From Salegentibacter flavus (GTDB lineage: Bacteria > Bacteroidota > Bacteroidia > Flavobacteriales > Flavobacteriaceae): DNA of 64,000 nucleotides. The first letter of the stretch is position 1; every line of letters begins with the position of its first letter. The position numbers and the translations under genes were made by a program. This document shows, piece after piece, positions 54,856 to 64,000 of this stretch. Where the stretch lies: contig NZ_FOVL01000014.1 of NCBI RefSeq assembly GCF_900115145.1, positions 1-64,000 of the forward strand, given 5' to 3'. Below the pieces are notes generated by a model. That model was not told where the DNA came from and did not search any database. It saw only the letters and a list, made by a program, of their open reading frames with translations.

Positions 54856-57315
54856 ATGAAAACAATTTTACTTCCTTTCGTTCTTCTATTTTTCGTATTT
54901 CAGAGCTATGCTCAACTTCAGAGCCCAAAAGACTTTCTTGGTTATGAACCCGGAGCGCAATTCAGCCGCCATGCCGATGTGGTTAATTATTTTGAGCACG
55001 TAGCTGAACATTCGCCCCTGGTGGAATATCACACCTACGGAAAGACCAATGAGCGCAGGCCACTTACTTATGCAGTAATTTCTTCGGAAGAAAATATTAA
55101 AAATCTCGAACAAATAAGGAAGCGGCACCTGGCAAATGCCAGAAACGAAGCCGAAGCCGATATAGCCATCGTTTGGCTTAGCTATAATGTGCACGGAAAT
55201 GAAGCTTCCAGCACCGAGGCTTCTATGAAAACCCTTTATGCGCTTATCACCGAAAAACAGGATTACCTGGAAAACACAGTGGTGATCATAGATCCCACGG
55301 TTAATCCAGATGGCCGCGATCGCTATGCCAACTGGTACAACCAGGTGAAGGCAGAACCTTATAACACCTCTCAGGCTGCCATTGAGCATAACGAGCCCTG
55401 GCCGGGCGGAAGACCCAACCACTACCTTTTTGATCTAAACCGGGATTGGGCCTGGGCGACACAAATTGAAACCCGGGAAAGGCTGAAGATTTATAATAAA
55501 TGGTTGCCTCACGTGCATGTAGATTTCCATGAGCAAGGAATGAACGAACCATATTATTTTGCACCTGCTGCAGAGCCATTTCACGAGATCATAACACCGT
55601 TTCAACGCGAATTTCAAACCGAGATCGGTAAAAACCACGCCAGATATTTTGACGAAGAAGGTTGGTTGTATTTTACCAAAGAACGCTTTGATCTTTTATA
55701 CCCGAGCTATGGCGACACCTATCCAACTTATCTGGGAGCCATTGGAATGACCTATGAGCAGGCCGGCCATGTAGGGCTTGGAATCAATACCGATGAGGGT
55801 TACGAACTAACTTTAACAGACAGGGTGGAACATCATCATACCACGGGATTATCTACGGTAGAGGTAGCCCATAAAAATGCAGAGCGGCTGAATAAAGAGT
55901 TTAACAGCTTTTTTGACAACAGCCAGCTCGAAAATAAATCTTATGTGCTAAAAGGAAATTCAGATAAGATCGCAGCCTTAAGAAACCTGCTGGATAGGCA
56001 CGAAATCGAATATGGACAAGCAAGTTCAAACCGGATAAGCGGTTATGTTTATGAGCAAGGTAAATCGGGTAGTTTCACGGCCGGTGAAAACAGCCTGGTC
56101 GTAAACACCAATCAGCTAAAAGGAAAGATGGTTGATGTTTTATTTGAACCTTCTACTAAACTTGTGGATTCGCTAACCTACGATATTACTGCCTGGAGCC
56201 TGCCTTACGCTTATGGTCTTGATGCCGTGGCCAGCAAAAGACAGGTTTCTGCGGAAAACTTTGCTGACAGGCCTGAGATTAAAAACACCCCACAACCCTC
56301 AGGAGCGGGTTATGTATCCAAATGGAATTCTATGCAGGATGCGCAGTTTCTTGCAGCTTTGCTGAAGGAGGATATAAAAGTACGATTCAGTGAAGTGCCG
56401 TTTGAGAATGATGGCGAGAAGTTTGACCGTGGAAGCCTGGTAATCACCAAAAGCGACAACAGAAGCCTGGAAGATTTTGATGAAAAAGTTACCAGGATTG
56501 CCAATGAACAACAGAGAGAATTATTAGCGGCAAAAAGCAGTTTTGCCGGCAGCGGCCCAGATTTTGGTTCGCCCGAGATCAAGGTGATCAACACTCCTGA
56601 AATTGCCGTTTTACGTGGAAATGGTACCTCTTCGCTCAATTACGGAGAGATCTGGTATTTCTTCGAGCAGGAATTACAGTACCCAATCACTTCCATTAGC
56701 ACCGATTATTTTTCAGGGGTAGATTTATCTCAATTTGATGTTCTGGTTATGCCGGAAGGAAATTACAGCAAACTTCTTGATGAAAGCGGATTCCATAATT
56801 TAAAATCCTGGATCCGAAGCGGAGGGAAAGTGATCGCCATCGGCCGTGCCGTAAGCGAATTTGCCGGTAAAAATTCTTTGAACTTAAAAGAAAATAAAAC
56901 CGAAAAAGACACGGTATCACCTAATCTTATCCCTTATGCCCAGCGGGAACGTGAAAGCGCGAAAAACCTCATCACCGGGAGTATAGTTAAGACCAAAATT
57001 GATAAAACGCATCCTATGGCTTTTGGATATGACGACACCTATTTCAGCCTGAAACTGAATAGCCGGAGTTTTTCACTTTTAAACGAAGGCTATAATGTAG
57101 GCTATCTGGAAGAACCAGAGGTGATTGCCGGCTTTGCAGGTAGCGATGCCATTAAGAACCTGGAAAACTCACTTATCTTCGGAGAAGAGCGGCTGGGAAA
57201 GGGAAGTATTATCTATTTGGTAGACAACCCTCTTTTTAGAGGTTTCTGGCAAAATGGGAAGCTCTTTTTTGTGAATTCCCTCTTCTTCGTGAATAATAAT
57301 AAATTCAGATTATAG
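54856..57315 (+). CDS. Secreted M14-family zinc carboxypeptidase
   Basis: 819 aa. Signal peptide to about residue 20 (Q-S-Y-A-Q). The zinc site is H113-x-x-E116 (V-H-G-N-E-A-S-S) with H225 (D-F-H-E-Q-G); D-P-T-V-N-P-D-G-R and G-M-T-Y-E-Q-A-G supply the other active-site parts. The catalytic domain ends near 360; the remaining 450 residues hold a glutamine-amidotransferase-like sandwich (V-L-V-M-P-E-G-N-Y). A digestive or turnover role outside the cell is inferred. Own terminator. Confidence 0.9.
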   Translation: MKTILLPFVLLFFVFQSYAQLQSPKDFLGYEPGAQFSRHADVVNYFEHVAEHSPLVEYHTYGKTNERRPLTYAVISSEENIKNLEQIRKRHLANARNEAEADIAIVWLSYNVHGNEASSTEASMKTLYALITEKQDYLENTVVIIDPTVNPDGRDRYANWYNQVKAEPYNTSQAAIEHNEPWPGGRPNHYLFDLNRDWAWATQIETRERLKIYNKWLPHVHVDFHEQGMNEPYYFAPAAEPFHEIITPFQREFQTEIGKNHARYFDEEGWLYFTKERFDLLYPSYGDTYPTYLGAIGMTYEQAGHVGLGINTDEGYELTLTDRVEHHHTTGLSTVEVAHKNAERLNKEFNSFFDNSQLENKSYVLKGNSDKIAALRNLLDRHEIEYGQASSNRISGYVYEQGKSGSFTAGENSLVVNTNQLKGKMVDVLFEPSTKLVDSLTYDITAWSLPYAYGLDAVASKRQVSAENFADRPEIKNTPQPSGAGYVSKWNSMQDAQFLAALLKEDIKVRFSEVPFENDGEKFDRGSLVITKSDNRSLEDFDEKVTRIANEQQRELLAAKSSFAGSGPDFGSPEIKVINTPEIAVLRGNGTSSLNYGEIWYFFEQELQYPITSISTDYFSGVDLSQFDVLVMPEGNYSKLLDESGFHNLKSWIRSGGKVIAIGRAVSEFAGKNSLNLKENKTEKDTVSPNLIPYAQRERESAKNLITGSIVKTKIDKTHPMAFGYDDTYFSLKLNSRSFSLLNEGYNVGYLEEPEVIAGFAGSDAIKNLENSLIFGEERLGKGSIIYLVDNPLFRGFWQNGKLFFVNSLFFVNNNKFRL

Positions 57316-57342
57316 AACTTTCTGGGACATGAACATTTTCTG

Positions 57343-57369
57343 AACCCGGGGGCCTTTCCCCGGGTTTTT
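57343..57369 (+). terminator. Terminator of the M14 gene
   Basis: AACCCGGGG (57343-57351) and CCCCGGGTT (57358-57366) with T run. Confidence 0.9.
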
Positions 57370-57409
57370 AATTTTCTATCCCCATTAAGACCGCCATAAA
57401 ATTTCTATT

Positions 57410-57437
57410 TTGAATAGAGAAATAAACCTTAATTTTG
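57410..57437 (+). promoter_or_regulatory. Promoter of the M16-CaCA genes
   Basis: TTG (57410-57412), 17-base spacer and TAATTTTG (57430-57437, exact TAnnTTTG), 22 bases before ATG 57460. The spacer is a little shorter than in the other promoters here. Confidence 0.58.
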
Positions 57438-57459
57438 GTTAGGTCAAACAGCATACACT

Positions 57460-60282
57460 ATGAAACTCTTAAGATTACTTTTTCTTTCTTCCTTCCTTAT
57501 TATATCCGGCAATTCCTTTTCACAGGATAGCTCCCCGCATTTCAATGTAGATTTTGAAACTTTCACCCTGGAAAATGGCTTGAATGTAATCTTCCATGTA
57601 GATAAATCAGATCCTGTGGTGGCTGTGGCATTAACGGCTCATGTTGGCTCGGCCAGGGAAAAGGAAGGCCGTACCGGTTTTGCACATCTTTTTGAACACC
57701 TATTATTCCTTGAATCTGAAAACCTTGGCAAAGGCGGACTTGATAGGATGAGTGCCCGTATTGGCGGTTCAGGGGCAAATGGTTCTACCAGCCGGGATCG
57801 CACGAATTATTTCCAAACAGTGCCAAAGGATGCCTTAGAAAAAATGATCTGGGCAGAAGCCGATAAACTCGGGTTCTTTATCAACACCGTAACCGAGCCG
57901 GTGCTTGCCAAGGAAAAACAAGTAGTAAAAAATGAAAAGCGCCAGCGGGTAGACAACAGTCCGTACGGGCATACCTTCGCCGTGATCGATAAAAATCTAT
58001 ATCCCGAGGACCATCCCTATAATTGGCAGGTTATTGGTTCCCTGGAAGATCTACAAAGCGCTACCCTGGCAGATGTAAAGGAATTCTATAACAAATGGTA
58101 TGTTCCCAATAATGTTACCTTAACGATAGCCGGCGATTTCGATACGGAACAGGCTAAGGAATGGGTGCACAAGTATTTTGACGAGATCCCGGCCGGAGAA
58201 GAAATAGAAAGACAGGAGAAACAACCCGTAGAACTTACAGAAACCGAAAAATTATATTATGAAGATAATTTTGCGCGCTTACCGGAACTTACCCTGGCCT
58301 GGCCAAGTGTTTATTCTTACCACGAAGATTCCTATGCCCTGGAAGTTCTGGCAAATTACCTGTCTCAGGGGAAAAACGCCCCACTTTATAAAAAGCTGGT
58401 AGAAGAAAAACAACTTACAGACCAGGTGCAGATGTTCAATTACACCTCAGAACTCGCAGGGCAGACTATGCTCCAGGTTAGGGCCTATGACGGAACTGAC
58501 CTGGATTCTGTACAACGGGCTATCAAAGAAACTTTTGCTGAATTCGCTAAAATCGGGATTTCAGAAAAAGACCTGAAACGCATAAAAGCCGGGCAGGAAA
58601 CCAGGTTTTACAACAGCCTTTCCAGCGTCATGGGAAAAGGCTTTCAGCTTGCGCAATACCAGATTTTTGCCAATGATCCCAATTACATCAATAAGGATGT
58701 GGAAAACATCCTTGCAGTGACCGCTGCCGACGTGAAAAGGGTTTTTGAAAAATATCTCTACAACAAAAACTATGTAGCCACTTCTTTTGTTCCGAAGGAC
58801 CAGAAAGACCTTGCCCTGGAAGGAGCCATTGAGGCCGATATTATCGAGGAAGAAATAAGGGAAGATGCCGAAGCCGAGGTCAACCCCAATGCGGAAGTTA
58901 CCTACGAAAAAACTCCCTCGAGTTTTAACCGAAGTACAGAACCTCCTTACAGTGCTGCTCCGGAATTAAATGTGCCGGAAATATGGGAAAGCAGAATGCC
59001 CTCAGGGCTGGAGATCCTTGGTATCACCAATTCTGAAGTTCCTCTGGTGAAATTCAGCCTGGAAATCGAGGGTGGGCTAATGCTGGAAGAGCCCGGGAAA
59101 ATCGGCGTTTCTAATCTGTTGGCCAATTTAATGACAAAAGGCACGAAAAATAAAACTCCGGAAGAACTTGAGGAAGCCATTGAACTGCTGGGAGCCGATA
59201 TCCGGGTAAGTGCAGGAGAAGAAAAAATCACTATTAGTGGCAGCACCCTGGCCCGAAACTATTCAGAAACAATGAAACTGGTAGAAGAAATCCTTCTGGA
59301 GCCACGTTGGGATGAAGCCGAATTTAAACTGGTAAAACAACAGGCCCTGAGCCAAATTAAACAACAGGACGCTAATCCTAACAGCATTGCGACCCGGGAA
59401 TTTCAAAAACTCATCTATGGGGAAAATCACATTCTATCCAATCAGATTGTTGGGACCGAAAAAGGTCTGGAAAAAATAAGCCTTCAGGATCTTAAGACTT
59501 ACTACAGAGATAATTTATCCCCGCTTAATGCCACTTTTCATATCGTGGGAGATATAGAAAAGGAAGACGCGCTGGATGCGCTTAAAAGTATCTCGGCAAA
59601 CTGGCCACCACAACAGGTAAGAATACCGGAGCTCTCCCAGCCTCAAAAACCGGAGCGATCTCAAATTTTCTTTTACGATGTCCCCGGGGCGAAACAATCA
59701 ATCCTGAGATTTGGCGCCCCTGCCCTCTCAGCAACCGATGAGGATTTTTACCCGGCTGAAGTGATGAACTACCGTCTGGGCGGAGGTGGTTTTGCCTCGC
59801 AACTCACCCAGCAACTCCGGGAAGGAAAAGGCTATACCTATAATATCCGGTCGGGATTCTATGGAGAAAGAAATACCGGGCCTTTTATGATTAGCAGCGG
59901 GGTTAGGACCAATATTACTTACGATGCCGTTAAGCTCATCAAGGAAATTCTGGAAGATTACCCCTTAAATTATAATCAGGAAGATCTGGAAATCACGAAG
60001 GGTTTTATGATAAAAAGCGCGGCCCGGAAATTTGAAACTCTCAATTCCAAACTCGGAATGCTAAGCGACATCAGCAATTATAATCTGGACCATAATTATA
60101 TCAAGCAAAGGGAGAACCTGGTAAATAATATTTCGGCTCTTGAAATTCAGGAATTAGCCGAAAAATATATCAATCCTGAAAAAATGTATTTTCTAATTGT
60201 TGGCGATGCTGAAAGTCAATTAGAGAAGCTGGGAGAACTCGGCCTGGGAAAACCTGTTTTACTAAATAAAGAGGAACAGTAA
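57460..60282 (+). CDS. M16 zinc metallopeptidase, two-domain
   Basis: 940 aa. Signal peptide to about residue 22. The inverted zinc motif H-x-x-E-H is H76-L-F-E79-H80. Two M16 domain pairs follow, and the second (from about 520) lacks the motif, as usual. Periplasmic, perhaps degrading peptides from protein turnover. It overlaps the antiporter gene by one base (TAATG), an odd pairing with no known functional link. Confidence 0.93.
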   Translation: MKLLRLLFLSSFLIISGNSFSQDSSPHFNVDFETFTLENGLNVIFHVDKSDPVVAVALTAHVGSAREKEGRTGFAHLFEHLLFLESENLGKGGLDRMSARIGGSGANGSTSRDRTNYFQTVPKDALEKMIWAEADKLGFFINTVTEPVLAKEKQVVKNEKRQRVDNSPYGHTFAVIDKNLYPEDHPYNWQVIGSLEDLQSATLADVKEFYNKWYVPNNVTLTIAGDFDTEQAKEWVHKYFDEIPAGEEIERQEKQPVELTETEKLYYEDNFARLPELTLAWPSVYSYHEDSYALEVLANYLSQGKNAPLYKKLVEEKQLTDQVQMFNYTSELAGQTMLQVRAYDGTDLDSVQRAIKETFAEFAKIGISEKDLKRIKAGQETRFYNSLSSVMGKGFQLAQYQIFANDPNYINKDVENILAVTAADVKRVFEKYLYNKNYVATSFVPKDQKDLALEGAIEADIIEEEIREDAEAEVNPNAEVTYEKTPSSFNRSTEPPYSAAPELNVPEIWESRMPSGLEILGITNSEVPLVKFSLEIEGGLMLEEPGKIGVSNLLANLMTKGTKNKTPEELEEAIELLGADIRVSAGEEKITISGSTLARNYSETMKLVEEILLEPRWDEAEFKLVKQQALSQIKQQDANPNSIATREFQKLIYGENHILSNQIVGTEKGLEKISLQDLKTYYRDNLSPLNATFHIVGDIEKEDALDALKSISANWPPQQVRIPELSQPQKPERSQIFFYDVPGAKQSILRFGAPALSATDEDFYPAEVMNYRLGGGGFASQLTQQLREGKGYTYNIRSGFYGERNTGPFMISSGVRTNITYDAVKLIKEILEDYPLNYNQEDLEITKGFMIKSAARKFETLNSKLGMLSDISNYNLDHNYIKQRENLVNNISALEIQELAEKYINPEKMYFLIVGDAESQLEKLGELGLGKPVLLNKEEQ

Positions 60283-61244
60283 TGATATTGCCCTCCGTTT
60301 TATTGGTTTTAGGTCTTCTGGTGCTCATATTCGGGGCGAATTATTTAGTAGAAGGTGCTTCCGCCCTGGCAAAGAAGTTCAATGTTTCCGATCTGGCCAT
60401 AGGACTTACCATAGTCGCTTTCGGAACTTCTGCTCCGGAGCTCGTAGTAAACAGTATTGCCTCTTTCCAGGGACACCAGGATATCGTTTTTGGGAATGTA
60501 ATTGGCAGCAATAATTTTAACCTGTTCATCATTCTTGGCATCACAGGACTCATCACTCCGCTGGCGGTACAATCCAGCACGGCCTGGAAAGAGATTCCAA
60601 TTTCACTTGTGGCGGTCATCATTTTATTCATGTTGGTGAATGACGGAATACTCACCTCCGGTGCCGAAAATATTCTGGAGAGATGGGAAGGCTTTATTTT
60701 GCTCGTCTGTTTTTTAGGCTTTTTATTTTACGTCTACAAACAGCTAACTTCAGAAGAAAGCCTGGAAACGAGTCCGGAGAAAAAATTGTCCAATCTCAAA
60801 ATGAGTCTGTTTATCGCAGGAGGTCTGGCAGGACTTGTTATCGGGGGGCAATTGGTGGTGAACAACGCTATCGACATTGCAGAAAATTTAGGCATCAGTG
60901 AAAAAATTATCGGATTAACAGTAATCGCTGCCGGCACCTCCTTACCTGAACTGGCAACCTCTATCGTCGCGGCGGCAAAGAAAAATGCCGATATCGCGGT
61001 AGGAAATATCATTGGCTCCAATATTTTCAACATCCTTTTGATTCTGGGGACGGCTTCAGTGATAAGCCCTGTGAGTTATACCGATTCCTTCAATACCGAT
61101 CTTTACATCCTGGCCGGGGGAACCCTCTTTCTTATGCTTGCCATGTTTACCGGAAAACGCAAAATGCTGGATCGATGGGAGGCCGCAGTGTTGCTTATCT
61201 TCTTTTTAGCTTATACAATATACCTGGTGGCCCGGGAATTATAA
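60282..61244 (+). CDS. CaCA family calcium/sodium antiporter
   Basis: 320 aa, about ten membrane helices. Two alpha-repeats have G-T-S-A-P-E-L-V-V-N-S and G-T-S-L-P-E-L-A-T-S, with N-V-I-G-S-N-N-F-N and N-I-I-G-S-N-I-F-N, the ion-binding parts of the YrbG-like exchangers. It exports Ca2+ against Na+ or H+. Translationally coupled to the M16 peptidase. Confidence 0.95.
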   Translation: MILPSVLLVLGLLVLIFGANYLVEGASALAKKFNVSDLAIGLTIVAFGTSAPELVVNSIASFQGHQDIVFGNVIGSNNFNLFIILGITGLITPLAVQSSTAWKEIPISLVAVIILFMLVNDGILTSGAENILERWEGFILLVCFLGFLFYVYKQLTSEESLETSPEKKLSNLKMSLFIAGGLAGLVIGGQLVVNNAIDIAENLGISEKIIGLTVIAAGTSLPELATSIVAAAKKNADIAVGNIIGSNIFNILLILGTASVISPVSYTDSFNTDLYILAGGTLFLMLAMFTGKRKMLDRWEAAVLLIFFLAYTIYLVAREL

Positions 61245-61288
61245 GAATTTTAACGGAAGAGAATAAAAATCAGTTTAATTTTATACTG

Positions 61289-61723
61289 ATGAAAAAACTA
61301 CTTTTAATTCTTACCGGAAGCCTCTTGCTGAGTTGCAGCAATGAAGCTGAAGAGGAAAAGACCAATTTGAAGATCAACGACCTCAAGGCTCAGGTAGATG
61401 CCTTGAAAGTTGAAAATGATTCTTTACAAAAAGAATTGTTCCTGCTGGAAAGTCGGAATCCGGTGGTGTTTTCTGAGGCTTTTGATACAATTCCAAACCC
61501 GGAAGCCTTTATCGTGGAGGCTCTAAAAAGCGATCCGGAGCTAATTCCTGAAAAAGGCGTGTTAGGAGGAACCATGCAGTTCATAAATACCGAAATTCTC
61601 AATGAGCGCTTTATCTGGGCTGAATTTGAAGATGGACACATAAACGGGCAGGCCATTTATCAATACAGACTTTCAAGAGAAGGAAAGCCTCAATTCAGGC
61701 TGATTTCTAAAATCCCTCAATAA
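61289..61723 (+). CDS. Coiled-coil lipoprotein, function unknown
   Basis: 144 aa from ATG 61289. Upstream in-frame codons belong to the antiporter reading region and would precede a clear lipoprotein signal (L-L-S-C-S, Cys16). A coiled coil (N-D-L-K-A-Q-V-D-A-L-K-V-E-N-D-S-L) is followed by a globular part with G-T-M-Q-F-I-N and G-Q-A-I-Y-Q-Y. Not recognised. Sits 44 bases after the antiporter. Confidence 0.75.
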   Translation: MKKLLLILTGSLLLSCSNEAEEEKTNLKINDLKAQVDALKVENDSLQKELFLLESRNPVVFSEAFDTIPNPEAFIVEALKSDPELIPEKGVLGGTMQFINTEILNERFIWAEFEDGHINGQAIYQYRLSREGKPQFRLISKIPQ

Positions 61724-61733
61724 AAAAGTTAGT

Positions 61734-62411
61734 TTGGCGAAAAAGATATCTTACATCCTAACTGCGACTATTATTCTCGGGCTGCTCATTGCCTATTTTA
61801 CCTATCCTCCATTTGGAGATTTCATCAATAAATCCTGGGAGATCCTATTAAGTAAAGATGAGGAAAGGATCAGAGATTATTTCAAAGGTTTCGGTTTCTG
61901 GGGACCTTTGGCCATAGTAATTCTAATGATCCTACAGATCTTTTTAATTGTTTTCCCCAGTTGGCTACCCATGATTGTCGCGGTGATGGCTTATGGTTTT
62001 ATTGGCGGAGTGCTTATTTCGGTGATCGGGGTCTTTCTGGCTTCCAGTTTGGGTTATACAATAGGCAGACTTTTAGGGGAAGACAATCTGGCTAAGATCC
62101 TGGGTAAAAATAAGAATAAGAAAGTAAATAATATGGTAGAAGAATACGGCTTCTGGGCAATTGCCCTATTCAGGGTTTCCCCTTTTCTTTCCAACGATGC
62201 CATCAGTATTATCGCCGGAATGCTAACTATGAGTTACCGGAAATTTATTCTGGCTACTCTCTCCGGAATTATTCCACTGGCAATCGCAATTGGTTATTTT
62301 GCTGAAGATCCTGATACTTTAAAAAACGGGCTTTACTGGATAGGTGGTGTCGGGTTTGTTATGTATGGACTCTATATCTATGTGGACAGACGAAAACAAA
62401 GAAAGAAATAG
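61734..62411 (+). CDS. TVP38/TMEM64 (DedA-like) membrane protein, copy 1
   Basis: 225 aa, six helices. The core is F-P-S-W-L-P-M-I-V-A-V, G-Y-T-I-G-R-L-L-G and F-R-V-S-P-F-L-S-N-D, typical of the family (SNARE-associated/VTT domain), implicated in lipid or membrane transport. Translation starts at TTG 61734, ten bases after the previous stop; no ATG serves. A paralogue begins at 63635. Confidence 0.87.
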   Translation: MAKKISYILTATIILGLLIAYFTYPPFGDFINKSWEILLSKDEERIRDYFKGFGFWGPLAIVILMILQIFLIVFPSWLPMIVAVMAYGFIGGVLISVIGVFLASSLGYTIGRLLGEDNLAKILGKNKNKKVNNMVEEYGFWAIALFRVSPFLSNDAISIIAGMLTMSYRKFILATLSGIIPLAIAIGYFAEDPDTLKNGLYWIGGVGFVMYGLYIYVDRRKQRKK

Positions 62412-62440
62412 ATATTTTTTAAATAATTAAAAACCTTCTT

Positions 62441-62854
62441 TTAATCTCCCTGATTAAAATAGATAGTTAATTCTTCCTTAAGCCGCTTAAGTTCTTTTGC
62501 TTTAAAATCTTTTAATTCAAGCATTGTACCTGCCGCAGCACCCGATTTAATAGTAAGATTATTTTTTGAGAAATGGATGGAGTCAATTTGTTCCCGGGTA
62601 TAGATTTGAGGCTCATTATACAACTGGCCTATTTCAATTCTATCCCTGTCCCATGCGATGTACTCATCAGTCTTGTCCTTTTTACTAAATCCATAGATAA
62701 AATAGGCAATTCCAAAACCACCATAACCCAGGCCAAGCCAATTCTTATCTTCAAAATAGAGCATCAACACGCCGCCAACCAGCCAGAATACTCCCATGAG
62801 ATAAAAATAATTACGCCGGAAAAAGGAGTTTGATTTAGAAATCTTTTGCATCAA
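62441..62854 (-). CDS. Small two-helix membrane protein with a C-terminal PH-like domain
   Basis: 137 aa. Hydrophobic segments at about 17-32 and 38-54, then a beta-rich cytoplasmic part (I-A-W-D-R-D-R-I-E-I, Q-I-D-S-I-H-F-S-K-N-N-L-T-I-K) with the strand order of a bacterial PH domain. Function unknown. It lies antisense between the TVP38 gene and the DUF2459 gene. Confidence 0.73.
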   Translation of the reverse strand: MMQKISKSNSFFRRNYFYLMGVFWLVGGVLMLYFEDKNWLGLGYGGFGIAYFIYGFSKKDKTDEYIAWDRDRIEIGQLYNEPQIYTREQIDSIHFSKNNLTIKSGAAAGTMLELKDFKAKELKRLKEELTIYFNQGD

Positions 62855-62901
62855 AACAAAGCAACTTTACAGATACGTAAATTTAAACTATCTTTTTAAA
62901 T

Positions 62902-63567
62902 ATGAAAACGGTCCTGAAAATACTTGTTTTGCTGATCTTCGTGCCACTTTTGATCTATATAATTGCTGTAATTACAGGGATGCTCATCCCGGTTAATTCA
63001 GATTTTCAGGAAACTAATGACGGGGTAGAAATATACCTCCAAACCTCAGACGTACATACAGATATCGTGGTTCCTCTAAAAAATGATTTGAAAAACTGGG
63101 AGGAAGATATTTCGCTGCAGCATAGCCTTTCAGGAGTTCCCGGGGCAAAGTATATTTCCTTTGGCTGGGGTGACCTTGAATTCTACCGAAATACTCCACT
63201 ATGGGAAGACCTGACCTTAAAAACCGGCTTTCGGGCCTTGTTTCTCAAAAGTCCGGCAGCCCTACATCTCAATTTTTCAGAAGAGCTCCCGCCCACAGAA
63301 AAAACAATTCCCTTAATGATTAGTCAAAATCAGTATTTAAAGCTCACTGCATTTCTTGAAAACAGTTTTGAATACGATGCTGAAGGAAATGTTCGGCACA
63401 TCCAGGACCTGCATTATACCCGACGGGATGCTTTTTATAAAGCCAAAGGTTCCCTGAGCCTTTTTAAAACCTGCAATACCTGGACGAATAATGCCCTGAA
63501 AGCATCCGGGTTAAAGGCCTGTCTCTGGACACCCTTACCCGAAGGTATTCTCTACACTTACAGGTAG
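62902..63567 (+). CDS. TIGR02117/DUF2459 family protein
   Basis: 221 aa with one N-terminal membrane segment (about 6-28). S-D-V-H-T-D-I-V-V-P, F-G-W-G-D-L-E-F-Y and a C-terminal T-C-N-T-W-T-N-N match DUF2459, with H and C as candidate catalytic residues of a peptidase-like fold. Function unknown. Single gene. Confidence 0.87.
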   Translation: MKTVLKILVLLIFVPLLIYIIAVITGMLIPVNSDFQETNDGVEIYLQTSDVHTDIVVPLKNDLKNWEEDISLQHSLSGVPGAKYISFGWGDLEFYRNTPLWEDLTLKTGFRALFLKSPAALHLNFSEELPPTEKTIPLMISQNQYLKLTAFLENSFEYDAEGNVRHIQDLHYTRRDAFYKAKGSLSLFKTCNTWTNNALKASGLKACLWTPLPEGILYTYR

Positions 63568-63634
63568 TAATTAACTAATAGATTTCATCCCCGAATTCTA
63601 AAGTTTTGTATTTTTAAGTAATGCTTCCATTACA

Positions 63635-64000
63635 ATGAGTAAGATTATAAAAGCAAAACATACCTCCTTTCTTCTTTCCGGAATCATTCTGGCAATATTG
63701 GTTTTTGCCTATTTTGGTCTTCCATCTTTCCGGGAATTTATAGACTTCACTGTTAAAATATTGATCAACGGAAGCGAGGAATACACCAAGGAATATTTCA
63801 AAGAATTTGGGGTGTGGGGGCCAGTTGCGATTATTGCTTTTATCATTTTGCAGATGTTCCTCATTTTTTTTCCCTCCTGGCTTCCGGTAATCATTGCGGT
63901 TAGAGCCTACGGATTCTGGTGGGGAATTCTCATTGCACTCACAGGAGTGGTTTTGGCCTCAACCATTGGATATTATATCGGTAAAAGTTTTAAGGGGGCT
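63635..64000 (+). CDS. TVP38/TMEM64 membrane protein, copy 2 (cut by window end)
   Basis: 122 residues visible from ATG 63635. The layout is that of the copy at 61734: a first helix, E-Y-F-K-E-F-G-V-W-G-P, then F-P-S-W-L-P-V-I-I-A-V and G-Y-Y-I-G-K-S. The rest lies beyond the edge. Confidence 0.85.
   Translation, partial: MSKIIKAKHTSFLLSGIILAILVFAYFGLPSFREFIDFTVKILINGSEEYTKEYFKEFGVWGPVAIIAFIILQMFLIFFPSWLPVIIAVRAYGFWWGILIALTGVVLASTIGYYIGKSFKGA

Noticed and set aside
54886-55422. 178-codon minus-strand frame
   Set aside because: Fully antisense to the M14 peptidase coding sequence; the sense frame has clear catalytic motifs.

Overview
The window is about 64 kb of low-GC bacterial chromosome from the phylum Bacteroidota, most likely family Flavobacteriaceae (relatives of Gramella, Salegentibacter or Zunongwangia; the genus is a guess). 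Support comes from -7 promoter boxes of the TAnnTTTG type, weak ribosome binding sites, two bacillithiol genes (bshB1, bshC), many short secreted or lipobox proteins whose homologues are flavobacterial, and a Bacteroidota-type IS4 relic. Almost all of it is core-genome housekeeping. I see no prophage, CRISPR array, secretion cluster or intact transposon.

1-8 kb: the tail of a transposase runs in from the left edge. It is followed by a NarL-type response regulator, a U32 hydroxylase-like protein coupled to a small ferredoxin, a DUF438/PAS protein, a MATE exporter and several small genes. 7.8-8.7 kb is a non-coding stretch with hairpins that ends in tRNA-His. 8.8-15.1 kb: bshB1, a PLP trans-sulfuration enzyme, hutI-hutG, a decayed DUF1622 gene and a lipoprotein trehalase. 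15.2-19.2 kb: acetyltransferase, two secreted proteins and an SLC13-type permease with RCK domains. 19.2-20.0 kb is a small graveyard: an internally deleted IS4-family element with intact-looking ends, then two copies of a palindromic intergenic repeat.

20-33 kb: sucC, lysA, a 2H RNA ligase-like protein, a SoxB-like phosphoesterase, a copper-chaperone-like HMA protein with a CRP/FNR-type palindrome in its promoter, a membrane-anchored kinase-like protein, PepSY-like and VOC proteins, a lipid-kinase-like/DUF389 fusion, DUF4168, a cold-shock protein, an HExxH protein and a metallo-beta-lactamase-fold protein. 33-46 kb: DUF72/Fpg, a GH3 enzyme, an FAD protein, pyrG-yidC, a fasciclin lipoprotein, a MORN-like protein, mnmA and a nitronate monooxygenase-like protein. 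46-51 kb: a tightly packed guaA, LysM-PBP1, osmC, DUF922 run. 51-64 kb: a relic of a DUF4440-like gene, a PLP decarboxylase overlapping bshC, an M14 and an M16 peptidase, a CaCA antiporter, and two TVP38/TMEM64 paralogues, the second cut by the window edge.

Points most worth a second look: the anchored kinase-like protein with its palindrome-rich shared promoter region, the lipid-kinase-like/DUF389 fusion, the U32-ferredoxin couple, the decayed DUF1622 gene, the IS4-derived MITE-like relic, and a tRNA-His whose acceptor stem appears to carry two U-U mismatches. I did not find a multi-gene system that I would call new with confidence.
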